From assembly GCF_002251855.1 (NCBI RefSeq), contig NZ_NOXW01000021.1, positions 372,001-436,000 of the forward strand: DNA of 64,000 nucleotides. Direction: 5' to 3'. Below are positions 46,121 through 55,332 of the stretch, in pieces. The stretch is from Rhodoferax sp. TH121. Lineage in GTDB: Bacteria; Pseudomonadota; Gammaproteobacteria; Burkholderiales; Burkholderiaceae_C. Position 1 is the stretch's first letter; the number at the start of each line of letters is the position of its first letter. Below the pieces are notes generated by a model. That model made no database searches. It was not told the origin of the DNA and saw only the letters and a list, made by a program, of their open reading frames with translations. The position numbers and the translations under genes were made by a program.

Positions 46121-47419
46121 TCAGGCCTGCAGCGCAGTCGCCAAGGCGGCTTCCAGCATGTCCAAGCCTTCGTCCACGATGGCGTCGCTGGCGGTTAGCG
46201 GTACCAGAATGCGAACCACATTGCCATAGGTGCCACAGGACAGAAGGATCAGCCCCTGCTTGGTGGCCTCGGCACAGAGGCGTTTGGTCAGATCCGCATC
46301 GGGTTGGTGCGCATCGCCGTTCTTGCACAGCTCCAGCGCGACCATGGCGCCAAGGCCGCGCACGTCGGCGATCACGGAGTGCTTGGCGGCCAGCGTCTGC
46401 AGGCGTCGGGTGAGGCGTTGTCCCAGGGCCTGGCTGCGCTGCAGCAGCTTTTCTTTCTCAAAAATCTCCAGTACCGCCAGCGCGGCCGCACAGCCGAGCG
46501 GGCTACCCGCGTAGGTGCCACCCAGGCCGCCGGGTGCCGGCGCGTCCATGACCTCGGCGCGGCCCACGACTGCAGAGATGGGAAAGCCCCCCGCCATCGA
46601 CTTGGCCATGGTGATCAGGTCTGGCGCCACGCCGCTTTGTTCGATCGCAAACCAGGTGCCGGTGCGGCCCGCGCCGGTCTGGATCTCGTCGGCGATCAAC
46701 AGGATGCCGTGCTGGTCGCACAGCGCGCGCAGGCGCTGCAGAAAGTCAAACGGCGCCACGTTGAATCCGCCTTCGCCCTGCACCGGCTCCACGATGATGG
46801 CTGCCACCCGGTTGGCTTCGATGTCGTTCTTGAAGATTGTCTCAACCGAGGCCAGCGCATCGTCCACGCTCACGCCATGCAGGGCATTGGGGAACTGGGC
46901 ATGGAAGATCTCGCCGGGGAAGGGGCCAAAACCCACTTTGTAGGGCACCACCTTGCCAGTCAAGCCCAGTGTCATCATGGTGCGGCCGTGGTAACCGCTG
47001 GTGAAGGCGATGACGCCAGAGCGTTTGGTGTGGGCACGGGCGATCTTGATGGCGTTTTCCACCGCCTCGGCGCCGGAACTCAAGAAGAAGGTTTTCTTGT
47101 CAAAGTTGCCGGGTGCCAACGCATTGATGCGCTCGGCCAGCTCCACATAGGGCTCGTAGGCCAGCACCTGGAAGCAGGTATGGGTGTAGTGGTCCAGCTG
47201 GTCTTTGACTGCGGCAATGATCTCCGGGTGGCGGTGCCCGGTGTTGAGTACCGCAATGCCGCCGGCAAAGTCGATGTAGCGGCGGCCCTCTACGTCCCAG
47301 ACCTCGGCGTTCTCGCCCTTGGTGATGAAGACTTCGTGGCTTTGGCCCACACCGCGGGGAATGGCCGCGCGGCGGCGGGCCATGAGGGCGGCGTTGGTGG
47401 CTTGGGTGGTATTGCTCAT
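46121..47419 (-). CDS. gabT: 4-aminobutyrate aminotransferase
   Basis: A 432-residue class III PLP aminotransferase moving the amino group of GABA to 2-oxoglutarate. FLSSGAEAVENAIKIAR is the cofactor-binding loop, LLIADEIQTGAGRTG holds the aspartate that contacts PLP, and MAKSMAGGFPISAVVG carries the Schiff-base lysine. It lies between patD and gabD, completing the steps from gamma-aminobutyraldehyde to succinate. Confidence 0.95.
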   Translation of the reverse strand: MSNTTQATNAALMARRRAAIPRGVGQSHEVFITKGENAEVWDVEGRRYIDFAGGIAVLNTGHRHPEIIAAVKDQLDHYTHTCFQVLAYEPYVELAERINALAPGNFDKKTFFLSSGAEAVENAIKIARAHTKRSGVIAFTSGYHGRTMMTLGLTGKVVPYKVGFGPFPGEIFHAQFPNALHGVSVDDALASVETIFKNDIEANRVAAIIVEPVQGEGGFNVAPFDFLQRLRALCDQHGILLIADEIQTGAGRTGTWFAIEQSGVAPDLITMAKSMAGGFPISAVVGRAEVMDAPAPGGLGGTYAGSPLGCAAALAVLEIFEKEKLLQRSQALGQRLTRRLQTLAAKHSVIADVRGLGAMVALELCKNGDAHQPDADLTKRLCAEATKQGLILLSCGTYGNVVRILVPLTASDAIVDEGLDMLEAALATALQA

Positions 47420-47447
47420 AAAAACGTGCTCACAAAAAAGGGGTGAA

Positions 47448-48893
47448 TCAGGCGTTGTGTTTCACCATGATATGGCGTGCGCAGCTGTAGTCTTCCAGTG
47501 CGTAGACCGACATGTCTTTGCCGTAGCCCGAATGCTTCATGCCGCCGTGCGGCATTTCCGATACCAGCATGAAATGGGTGTTGACCCAGGTGCAGCCGTA
47601 CTGCAAGCGTGATGCGATGTTCATGGCGCGGCCCACATCGCGGGTCCACACCGAGCTAGAGAGGCCATAGTCCGAATCATTGGCCCAGGCCACGGCCTGT
47701 TCGGCGTCCTTCACGCGGGTGATGGACACCACCGGGCCAAACACCTCGCTGCGCACAATCTCGTCGTCCTGGAGCGCGCCGGCTACCACCGTGGGCTTGT
47801 AGAAAAAGCCCTTGTTGCCCAGGGTGCTTCCTCCAGCGGTGATTTCCACATGCGGAAGTTGGGCCGCACGGTCCACAAAGCTGGCCACGCGATCACGCTG
47901 GCGCGCCGAGATCAGTGGGCCCATCTCCACACCGGGCTCCTGCTGGGTGCCGGTCTTGATGGTGGAGACCGCGCTGCTGAGGTCGGCCACCAGCTTCTCG
48001 TAGATGCCTTCGGTGGCATAGACGCGGCAGGCGGCGGTGCAGTCTTGGCCTGCGTTGTAGTAGCCAAAAGTGCGCAGACCGTCCACCACTTGCCCCAAGT
48101 CGGCATCATCCAGCACGATGACCGGGGCCTTGCCGCCCAGCTCCAGGTGGGTGCGCTTGATGCCGCGTGCAGCCGACTCCATGATCTTGCTGCCCGTGGA
48201 TACATCGCCGGTCAGCGAGGCCATGCGGATGCGTGGGTCGCGGATCAGAGGTGCGCCCACGGTGTCACCACGGCCACAAACAATGTTGACAACGCCCGGC
48301 GGCAACAGGTCGGCCAGCAGCTCGCCCATGCGCAGGGTGGTCAGTGGGGTGTTTTCTGATGGTTTGAGCACCACCGTGTTGCCCATGGCGATGGCCGGTC
48401 CCAATTTCCAGGCCGCCATCATGAGCGGGTAGTTCCAGGGGGCGATGGAGGCCACCACGCCCAGCGGGTCGCGCCGGATCATGCTGGTGTGGCCGGGCAG
48501 GTATTCGCCAGCCAGTGCGCCCGACATGTTGCGGATGGCCCCGGCAAAAAAGCGGTAAACGTCAGCAATCGCAGGGATCTCGTCGTTGCGCGCCGCAGCC
48601 AGAGGCTTGCCGCAATTCAGCGACTCCAACATGGCGAATTCATCGCCATTCGCTTCAATGGCATCGGCAATCTTGAGCAAGTAGGCGCCCCGGTCGCGCG
48701 GGGTCAGCGCAGCCCAGGCTGGAAAGGCGGCGTGGGCGGCATCCACAGCCAGGCGCAACTGTTCGGCACTGGCTTCCCGCACTTCGCACAGAAGCTCGCC
48801 GGTGGATGGGTTCAGAACGGCTTCGGCACGGCCTTCGCCAGTGACGCGCTGGCCATTGATCAGGAGTTGGGTGGGGAAACGGGTTGCAGCCAT
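47448..48893 (-). CDS. patD: Gamma-aminobutyraldehyde dehydrogenase
   Basis: A 481-residue aldehyde dehydrogenase. [19 protein letters not shown] and [13 protein letters not shown] (catalytic cysteine) fit the PatD/PuuC-type enzymes that oxidise 4-aminobutanal to GABA. The ATG at 48893 follows GGAG nine bases upstream; a TTG four codons earlier is less likely. It lies between the polyamine ABC transporter and gabT, which supports the substrate call over betaine aldehyde, a related alternative. Confidence 0.85.
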   Translation of the reverse strand: MAATRFPTQLLINGQRVTGEGRAEAVLNPSTGELLCEVREASAEQLRLAVDAAHAAFPAWAALTPRDRGAYLLKIADAIEANGDEFAMLESLNCGKPLAAARNDEIPAIADVYRFFAGAIRNMSGALAGEYLPGHTSMIRRDPLGVVASIAPWNYPLMMAAWKLGPAIAMGNTVVLKPSENTPLTTLRMGELLADLLPPGVVNIVCGRGDTVGAPLIRDPRIRMASLTGDVSTGSKIMESAARGIKRTHLELGGKAPVIVLDDADLGQVVDGLRTFGYYNAGQDCTAACRVYATEGIYEKLVADLSSAVSTIKTGTQQEPGVEMGPLISARQRDRVASFVDRAAQLPHVEITAGGSTLGNKGFFYKPTVVAGALQDDEIVRSEVFGPVVSITRVKDAEQAVAWANDSDYGLSSSVWTRDVGRAMNIASRLQYGCTWVNTHFMLVSEMPHGGMKHSGYGKDMSVYALEDYSCARHIMVKHNA

Positions 48894-48931
48894 GGAGTGC
48901 TCCAAAAGGGTGGGGGAGAAAGAGAGGGCAG

Positions 48932-49726
48932 TTAGCGGGTATTGGGGCTGGCATCACCATCGCGGGTGAGGCGCCAAGCCAGAAGGATCAGGGGCATGGT
49001 GATGACCATGATGGCCAGCGCCACCACGTTGGTGATGGCGGATTCGCGTGGCCGGCCCAGCTGGCCCATGAGCCAGATGGGCAGGGTTTTGTCGGCGCCT
49101 GCGGTGAAAGTGGTGACGATGAGTTCGTCCACCGACAAGGCAAACGCCAAGATGCCACCGGCCAGCAGCGCCGTGCCCAGCTGCGGCAGGATGATGTAGC
49201 GCAGCGTGGTGAGTGTGTCCGCGCCCAGGTCCATGGACGCCTCCCACAGGCGGTTGGGCAGACGGCGCAGGCGCGCCACCACGTTGTTGTGCACGATGAC
49301 CACGCAGAAGGTGGCGTGGCCCACCACAATGGTCCAGAAGCCCGGGTTGACCTCCAGCATCTTGAAGGCGGCCAGCAACGCTATGCCGGTCACGATGCCA
49401 GGCAGCGCAATGGGCATGATGAGCATGGTGGTGAAGGCGTCCTTGCCAAAAAAGCGGTCGCGGTTGAGGGCTGCGGCCGTCAACGTGCCCAGCACCATGG
49501 CGATCACCGTGGCCATGGCCGCTACCGACAGGGACAGGTAAATCGCTTCGTGGATGTCTGTGCGTTCCAGCGTGCGGGCGAACCAGCGCAGCGTGAGCCC
49601 CTCCATGGGGAAGCTGTAGTTGCTGTCCGCATTGTTGAAGGCGTACAGCGCGATGAACAGCAAAGGCAGGTGCAGAAAAGCCAAGCCTGCATAGGCGGCC
49701 AGGCGCAGCCAACGTTTAGAGTGCAT
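48932..49726 (-). CDS. potI: Putrescine ABC transporter permease PotI
   Basis: A 264-residue inner-membrane permease with about six helices. The cytoplasmic loop [20 protein letters not shown] is the EAA motif that contacts the ATPase. The N-terminal region with [18 protein letters not shown] is typical of PotI/PotC. Its start overlaps potH by 11 bases. Confidence 0.92.
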   Translation of the reverse strand: MHSKRWLRLAAYAGLAFLHLPLLFIALYAFNNADSNYSFPMEGLTLRWFARTLERTDIHEAIYLSLSVAAMATVIAMVLGTLTAAALNRDRFFGKDAFTTMLIMPIALPGIVTGIALLAAFKMLEVNPGFWTIVVGHATFCVVIVHNNVVARLRRLPNRLWEASMDLGADTLTTLRYIILPQLGTALLAGGILAFALSVDELIVTTFTAGADKTLPIWLMGQLGRPRESAITNVVALAIMVITMPLILLAWRLTRDGDASPNTR

Positions 49727-50618
49727 TGAAGGCTCCCAGTCTGCGTGCGATCGAGAGGTAAATGGTGATCAGCACAATCGGGACGCAGGTGAAGGCCGCG
49801 GCCATGGGGATGTTGCCAATCGTGCCCTGCATGGTGTAGACCATGCTGCCTATGTACAGTCCCGAGGGCCCCACCAACTGGGGAATGATGTAGTCGCCCA
49901 GCGTGAGTGAAAAGGTGAAGATGGAGCCAGCCACCACGCCCGGAAAGGCCAACGGCCACAGCACGTTGCGGAAGGTCTGCCAAGGGCGAGCGCCCAGGTC
50001 CCCGGAGGCCAGCAGCAGGTTGGCGGGTACCCGCTCGATGGCGGCCTGGATGGGTAGGACCATGAAGGGCAGCCAGATGTAGGTGAACACCAGGAAACGC
50101 CCAATGTTGGAGGTGGCCAGGGTGTCGCCACCAATCACCGGAATGGCCAGCACACTTTGCAGGACGGTTTGTAATCCCAGTGCGTTCACTATCCAGTAAA
50201 TCACGCCGCCCTGGGCCAGCAGCACGGTCCACGCGTAGGCCTTGACGATGTAGCTCGCCCACATGGGAAGCATGACGCCTACATAAAAAAAGCCTTTCTC
50301 GGCCGGGCTGGCATGGTGCGCCATGTAATAGGCCATGGGAAAGCCAATCAGCACCGTACCCAACGTGACGGCGATGGCCATGCCCAGCGTGCGTAGCACG
50401 ATGTCCAGGTTGGCGGGTACCAGCAAGTTGGCAAAGTTGTCAGTGGTGAACTCGGTCACGACGGACATGCTCATGTCGTCAAACACAAACAGGCTCTGGC
50501 TCAGCAATGTGAGCAGCGAGCCCACGTAAACCACGCCAAACCAGAGCAAGGGCGGTGTGAGGATAAGCAGCAGCGTGAGGGTGCGCCGCTGGTAAAACAA
50601 GTTGGAGAGGGTGCGCAT
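49716..50618 (-). CDS. potH: Putrescine ABC transporter permease PotH
   Basis: A 300-residue permease with about six helices and the EAA-like loop [20 protein letters not shown]. It resembles PotH/PotB in size and in the [15 protein letters not shown] segment, a family signature. It is 10 bases after potG and overlaps potI. Confidence 0.92.
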   Translation of the reverse strand: MRTLSNLFYQRRTLTLLLILTPPLLWFGVVYVGSLLTLLSQSLFVFDDMSMSVVTEFTTDNFANLLVPANLDIVLRTLGMAIAVTLGTVLIGFPMAYYMAHHASPAEKGFFYVGVMLPMWASYIVKAYAWTVLLAQGGVIYWIVNALGLQTVLQSVLAIPVIGGDTLATSNIGRFLVFTYIWLPFMVLPIQAAIERVPANLLLASGDLGARPWQTFRNVLWPLAFPGVVAGSIFTFSLTLGDYIIPQLVGPSGLYIGSMVYTMQGTIGNIPMAAAFTCVPIVLITIYLSIARRLGAFNAL

Positions 50619-50628
50619 GGCAGGGATC

Positions 50629-51654
50629 TCAGGCGTCCAGCATCACCATGTGCTGCTGCGACCAGCTCAGCGCCACACGTTGGCCTGGCTGGGTGTGGGC
50701 AGCCAGGGCCGAGGCGGCCTCGTTCTCGGCCTGCTGGGCGGTGATAACCTGCCCACCGACTTGGACTTCCAGGCGCTGGCTGGCACCCAGGAACTGGATG
50801 GCCAACACTTCGCCGTCCACTTGCCAGCGGCCCGGCACTGGGGCTGTGCCCATCGGGTGGATGGAGATGTTTTCCTGGCGCACGGCGAAGGCCTGCGCGG
50901 CGCCGGTGATGGTCTGTGCCAGCGGCGTATCAATCACGTTGGCGCTGCCCACGAAGTCGGCCACAAAACGCGTGCGGGGCTGGTGGTAAAGCTCTCGCGG
51001 GCTGGCGATTTGCTCGATCTTGCCCCGGTTGAAGACCGCAATGCGGTCGGACATGGACAGGGCCTCGCCCTGGTCGTGTGTGACATAGACAAAGGTAATG
51101 CCCAGCTTGCGGTGCAAGACCTTGAGCTCCACCTGCATCTGTTCGCGCAGCTTCATGTCCAGCGCGCCCAGGGGTTCATCGAGCAGCAGGATGCGGGGGC
51201 GGTTGACCAGGGCACGGGCCAATGCCACGCGCTGGCGCTGGCCGCCGGACAGTTGGGCCGGTGTGCGCTGCGCATGGTCGGGTAGGGCGACCATGGCCAG
51301 GGCTTCGCGGGCCCGGGCCTGGCGTTCGGCCAACGGCACCTTGCGCACCATCAGCCCGTAGGCCACGTTGTCCAGCACATTCATGTGCGGAAACAACGCG
51401 TAGTCCTGGAAGACGGTGTTGACGTCGCGCTCATAAGGCGGTGTGCCAGCAGCCTCCTGGCCCATCAGGGTCAGGCTGCCACTGCTCGGTTGTTCAAAGC
51501 CTGCCATCAGGCGCAGGGAGGTCGTCTTGCCGGAGCCTGATGGCCCCAGCATGGAGAAGAACTCACCCTCCTGGACGGTAAAGCTGACGCCGTCCAGCGC
51601 CTTGACCTCACCGTAATGCCGGGAGATGTCCTTGAACTCGATTGCAACTGGCAT
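50629..51654 (-). CDS. potG: Putrescine ABC transporter ATPase PotG
   Basis: A 341-residue ABC ATPase. Walker A is LGPSGSGKTTSLRL, the signature is LSGGQRQRVALARAL, Walker B is ILLLDEPLGALD, and a C-terminal TOBE domain follows. ATG 51654 is chosen; the frame is open 70 codons upstream through a repeat but has no coding character there. It energises the PotH-PotI channel and is separated from potF by 134 bases holding a repeat. Confidence 0.93.
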   Translation of the reverse strand: MPVAIEFKDISRHYGEVKALDGVSFTVQEGEFFSMLGPSGSGKTTSLRLMAGFEQPSSGSLTLMGQEAAGTPPYERDVNTVFQDYALFPHMNVLDNVAYGLMVRKVPLAERQARAREALAMVALPDHAQRTPAQLSGGQRQRVALARALVNRPRILLLDEPLGALDMKLREQMQVELKVLHRKLGITFVYVTHDQGEALSMSDRIAVFNRGKIEQIASPRELYHQPRTRFVADFVGSANVIDTPLAQTITGAAQAFAVRQENISIHPMGTAPVPGRWQVDGEVLAIQFLGASQRLEVQVGGQVITAQQAENEAASALAAHTQPGQRVALSWSQQHMVMLDA

Positions 51655-51707
51655 ACACACCTTATGTTGAAGACAATTTCTCTGCCGTCGTCTGGGGGCT
51701 GGTTTCA

Positions 51708-51787
51708 GCGCCGGGCCGCCCCAAGCTGAAACGCACCCCCTTGGGGGGGGGCAGCGACCCGCGCAGCGGCGGAGCGTGGGGGCTCTA
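51708..51787. repeat. Dispersed repeat family B, copy 3
   Basis: GCCGGGCCGCCCCAAGCTGA, ACGC, a C-run and G-run, then GCAGCGACCCGCGCAGCGG and GGAGCGTGGGGGCTC. It fills most of the potF-potG spacer and ends at the potF stop. Its C-run/G-run hairpin may lower expression of potG relative to potF. Confidence 0.8.
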
Positions 51788-51788
51788 T

Positions 51789-52940
51789 TTAGCGGCCACC
51801 CATGATGGCGATGTAGTCCATCGCCCATTTTGCGTACGGGACGCACGTGCCTTGGGTGGTGCACTTGGCCTGTGGGGTCTTCCAGAACTTGATCTTGTTC
51901 AGGTCGTCAAAGCCGTTGACTTTGCAGAAGTCGCTGCCACCGGGGGCTTTGGCCTTGCAGGCAGCGGGCGTGACCGGCACGGTTCCAAACCATTCGGCCA
52001 AGGGGGCCTGCAGTTTGTCGCTGAGCTGGTGCTCCATCCACTGGTAAGCGCAGTTCACATTTTTGGCATTCACGTGCAGCATGGTGGTGTCGGCCCAGCC
52101 GGTTGCCCCTTCCTTGGGGACCACAGACGCAATGGGTTTCTTTTCGCCCTTGAGCGAGTTCACCATGAAGCCCCAGGAGCCTGACGCGACGACACCTTCA
52201 TTCTTGAAGTCGTTCATTTGCACGGTGGCGTCGTGCCAGTAGCGATGGGTCAGCTTTTTCTGGGCGCGCAGCAGTTCCAGTACGGCGGCATATTGTTTTT
52301 CGTTGAGTTCGTAGGGGTCCTTGATGCCGAGTTCGGGCTTCTTGGCCATCAGGTACAGCGCGGCATCGGCCATATAGATGGCGCCGTCATAGGCCTGCAC
52401 ACGGCCCTTGTTGGACTTGCCGTCGGGCAGGTTTTGCTCTTCAAACACCACGGCCCATGAATCGGGGGCTTTCTTGAAGACGTCGGTGTTGTACATCAAT
52501 ACGTTGGGGCCGGACTGGTAGGGCACGCCGTAGTGTTTCCCGTCGATCGTGTGCCAGGGCGCGTTTTGCAGGCGACTGTCGATGGTTTTGTAGCTGGGCA
52601 CCAGACCAATGTTGACTTCCTGCACCAGCTTGGAGGCAATCAGCCGTCCGCTGGCATCTCCGGAGGCGGTGACCAGGTCGTAACCTCCGGCTTTCATCAG
52701 CGAAACCATTTCGTCGGAGGTGGCTGCGGTCTTCACGTTGACCTTGCAACCCGAGGACTTTTCGAAGCTGGTGGTCCAGTCGTACTCCTTGACGGTTTCC
52801 CCGCGCTCGATGTAGCCGGCCCAGGCAATGATATTGAGCTGTCCCTCCCCCTTGCCAAGGGCCTTGGGGGGAGCTGCGAGGCTGGCGGTGGCAGTGGCCA
52901 CGGCCAGCAAACCGGTAAGAAGTGCGCGGGTTGGGGACAT
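51789..52940 (-). CDS. potF: Putrescine-binding periplasmic protein PotF
   Basis: A 383-residue solute-binding protein. A signal peptide ends at ASLAAPPKA, and LNIIAWAGYIERGE starts the mature domain. The Trp/Asp/Glu set that binds diamines is expected in segments such as SGDASGRLI and YAKWAMDYI. ATG 52940 has AGGAG seven bases upstream, so an earlier in-frame codon at 52994 is rejected. It heads the potFGHI-patD-gabT-gabD run. Confidence 0.92.
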   Translation of the reverse strand: MSPTRALLTGLLAVATATASLAAPPKALGKGEGQLNIIAWAGYIERGETVKEYDWTTSFEKSSGCKVNVKTAATSDEMVSLMKAGGYDLVTASGDASGRLIASKLVQEVNIGLVPSYKTIDSRLQNAPWHTIDGKHYGVPYQSGPNVLMYNTDVFKKAPDSWAVVFEEQNLPDGKSNKGRVQAYDGAIYMADAALYLMAKKPELGIKDPYELNEKQYAAVLELLRAQKKLTHRYWHDATVQMNDFKNEGVVASGSWGFMVNSLKGEKKPIASVVPKEGATGWADTTMLHVNAKNVNCAYQWMEHQLSDKLQAPLAEWFGTVPVTPAACKAKAPGGSDFCKVNGFDDLNKIKFWKTPQAKCTTQGTCVPYAKWAMDYIAIMGGR

Positions 52941-53172
52941 GTAGAACTCCTGACGTTGGATGTTGGGGCGCGCAAGTGCGGGCCTGAAAGGCATCTTAGG
53001 TTTTGCCCCGGACTTGAACCATATCGCCTAAGCAATACAATCCATCGGTAAAACAGAAACCTCGCACCAAACTACGTTTATTTAATGGTTAACCCTAGGC
53101 TCTAAAGCGGTGCATCTGCGGGTTTACCCTCTAAATGGGCCAAAAAGGTGCCTGAAATGAAGAAATAGCGAA
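52941..53172. other. Divergent intergenic region potF / LysR
   Basis: A 232-base gap, the largest in the window, holding the promoters of the putrescine run (minus) and the LysR gene (plus). AT-rich stretches near 53025 and 53080-53095 are plausible promoter or operator sites, but no strong repeat or palindrome was seen. Confidence 0.5.
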
Positions 53173-54102
53173 ATGAGTACGTCATTCAAGAGCATTCGGT
53201 ATTTCATTGCAGTAGCCGAATCGGGCTCCATTTCAGCCGCCATCCAGGAGTTGGGGGTCTCCCAGTCGGTGGTTTCGGCTGCCATCGCCCAGATCGAGGC
53301 GGACTTGGGAACCTTGCTGTTCGAGCGGCGGGCGCGCGGCATGTCGCTCACCCATGCGGGCCACCAGTTTCTGCGCCACGCCCACCAGATTGAGGTGGCC
53401 ATGCGCAATGCGCGCGATGCCTTGGCCTCACGCCCCCATACCGTCACCGGCAGCCTCAACATCGGAGTGACCAGCCTCATGGTGGGCTACTACCTGCCGT
53501 TCCTGCTGGACCGGTTTCGCCGTGTGTTTCCGCGCATCCAGGTGCAGATCACCGAAGACCGGCGCGATTACCTCGAGCATTTGTTGGTCAGCGGCGAACT
53601 GGATGTCGCGCTCATTGTGGTATCGCAGTTGCAGAACTACCGCGCATTGGAAACCGAGACCATTTTGCGGTCCGGCTGGCGGGTATGGTGCCCCGTGAAC
53701 CACCGGCTGGCTGGGGAAGAGCGGATTCAGGCTGCTGAGCTGGCCCAGCAGTCGCTGATCCTGCTGCAGGTGGACGAACTGGGGGACGCCACCACCGCAC
53801 TGTGGAATGCCGGTGGGTCTGACCCTAATGTGCTGATTCGCACCTCGTCCGTCGAGGCTGTGCGCAGCTTGGTGGCCACCGGCGCTGGCTGTTCGGTGCT
53901 GCCCGACATGCTGTACCGCCCCTGGTCACTGGAAGGCGATCGCATCGAGGCCCGCCCCTTGGTACAGCCCTTGCCACCGCTGGATGTGGGGCTGGCATGG
54001 CGCAAGGGGGCAATGTTGCCGGAGTCCTTGAGTAATTTCTTGACGGCGGTGCGACCTACGCTGGACGGACATTTGCCAGCGACAGGGGGGCATTTGCGGT
54101 AA
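53173..54102 (+). CDS. LysR-family transcriptional regulator
   Basis: A 309-residue LysR regulator with an N-terminal winged helix (SISAAIQELGVSQSVVSAAI) and a periplasmic-binding-like effector domain (GSLNIGVTSLMVGYYLPFLL onward). The effector is unknown. It is divergent from potF and convergent with the FAH-family gene, so it could control either the putrescine run or the neighbouring catabolic operon. The former is more likely by arrangement. Confidence 0.88.
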   Translation: MSTSFKSIRYFIAVAESGSISAAIQELGVSQSVVSAAIAQIEADLGTLLFERRARGMSLTHAGHQFLRHAHQIEVAMRNARDALASRPHTVTGSLNIGVTSLMVGYYLPFLLDRFRRVFPRIQVQITEDRRDYLEHLLVSGELDVALIVVSQLQNYRALETETILRSGWRVWCPVNHRLAGEERIQAAELAQQSLILLQVDELGDATTALWNAGGSDPNVLIRTSSVEAVRSLVATGAGCSVLPDMLYRPWSLEGDRIEARPLVQPLPPLDVGLAWRKGAMLPESLSNFLTAVRPTLDGHLPATGGHLR

Positions 54103-54155
54103 CTCGTTTTCTTGGGGCTGCCCTGTTTTTTAAACGTCCAGCACCCCTTAAAAAT

Positions 54156-55325
54156 TCAGAGCAATCCACGCTTCGCCAAGTTGCGCATTAGGTGTGAAGC
54201 CCCAAAGGTCCAAGGTGGGCAATGGTCCGTATGCTGCATGCGGTTGCGCAGCGTGCCCAGCTTGGCACTGGTGATGGTTACCAGATCGCCCAGCTTGTGG
54301 GTGAAGCCACTGCCAGGCGCATCGCGGTCTTGCACCGGTGCGAACAACGTGCCCAGGAACAACATGGCGCCGTCCGGGTACTGGTGGTGCGGCCCCATCA
54401 GTTGGCTCGCCAAGGCCAGCGGGTCGCGGCTGATACGTGCCATGGACGAATACCCGTCCATCACAAAACCATCCTCACCCTCTACGCGCAGGTTCAGCTC
54501 AGCCTGGCGCACATCGTCGATGCTGAAGCTCGCGTCGAACAGGCGAATAAAAGGGCCAATGGCTGCTGATGCGTTGTTGTCCTTGGCCTTGCCAAGCAAA
54601 AGGGCCGAGCGGCCTTCCACATCCCGCAGGTTCACGTCATTGCCCAGCGTGGCACCCACGACCTGGCCGCGTGAATTGATGGCCAACACCACTTCAGGTT
54701 CGGGGTTGTTCCAGTGGGACGCCGGGTGCAGGCCCGCATCGGCACCGCAGCCAACGGCTGCCAGCACGGGGGCTTTGGTGAATATTTCAGCATCCGGGCC
54801 AATGCCCACCTCCAGGTACTGGCTCCACACGCCTTGTGCAATCAGTACTTGTTTCAGTGCCATGGCCTGTTCAGAGCCAGGCGTGAGTTTGGAGAGGTCG
54901 TCGCCGATCAGCGCCTGAATTTCAGTGCGGATGGCAGCAGCCGCAGCCGGGTTGCCACGCGCTTTTTCTTCAATCACACGCTCGAGCATGGAGGTGGCAA
55001 AGGTCACGCCTGCCGCTTTGATGGATTGCAGGTCGCAGGGTGCCAGCAGCCAAGGCTGAGTGGGCTGCTGCTTCGCGGCATTGCTATTGGCCAACAAGGC
55101 CTGTACGCTGCAGATGGGTTCTCCGTTTGCCGTACGCAGGGCCGCAGCGGGGTCCGGTGATTCGCACAGATCGCGTACCGTGGGGTAGCTGGTACTGATG
55201 TCCACCACCATGCCATCACGTACCGCCACCACGCTGGGACCTTGCACATCAGGGCGCCAGATGCGGCCTACCAGCGCACCGTGGGTGCCGTCAATCGGAA
55301 GGGTGTTGTCGGGGGTGAGTTGCAT
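54156..55325 (-). CDS. FAH-family hydrolase/dehydratase
   Basis: A 389-residue member of the fumarylacetoacetate hydrolase superfamily. WNNPEPEVVLAINSRG is the metal-binding E-x-E region and DVEGRSALLLGKAKDNNASA a conserved active-site segment. Length and pattern resemble 2-keto-3-deoxy-D-arabinonate dehydratase-type (AraD1-like) enzymes of sugar-acid breakdown more than true fumarylacetoacetase. Start is ATG 55325; an ATG at 55346 overlapping dctM is possible. Last gene of the TRAP operon. Confidence 0.75.
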   Translation of the reverse strand: MQLTPDNTLPIDGTHGALVGRIWRPDVQGPSVVAVRDGMVVDISTSYPTVRDLCESPDPAAALRTANGEPICSVQALLANSNAAKQQPTQPWLLAPCDLQSIKAAGVTFATSMLERVIEEKARGNPAAAAAIRTEIQALIGDDLSKLTPGSEQAMALKQVLIAQGVWSQYLEVGIGPDAEIFTKAPVLAAVGCGADAGLHPASHWNNPEPEVVLAINSRGQVVGATLGNDVNLRDVEGRSALLLGKAKDNNASAAIGPFIRLFDASFSIDDVRQAELNLRVEGEDGFVMDGYSSMARISRDPLALASQLMGPHHQYPDGAMLFLGTLFAPVQDRDAPGSGFTHKLGDLVTITSAKLGTLRNRMQHTDHCPPWTFGASHLMRNLAKRGLL

Positions 55326-55332
55326 AGTGGGT

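Noticed and set aside
51655..51864. 70-codon N-terminal extension of PotG
   Set aside because: It reads through a dispersed repeat, has no coding character, and the ATG at 51654 begins the normal ABC domain.
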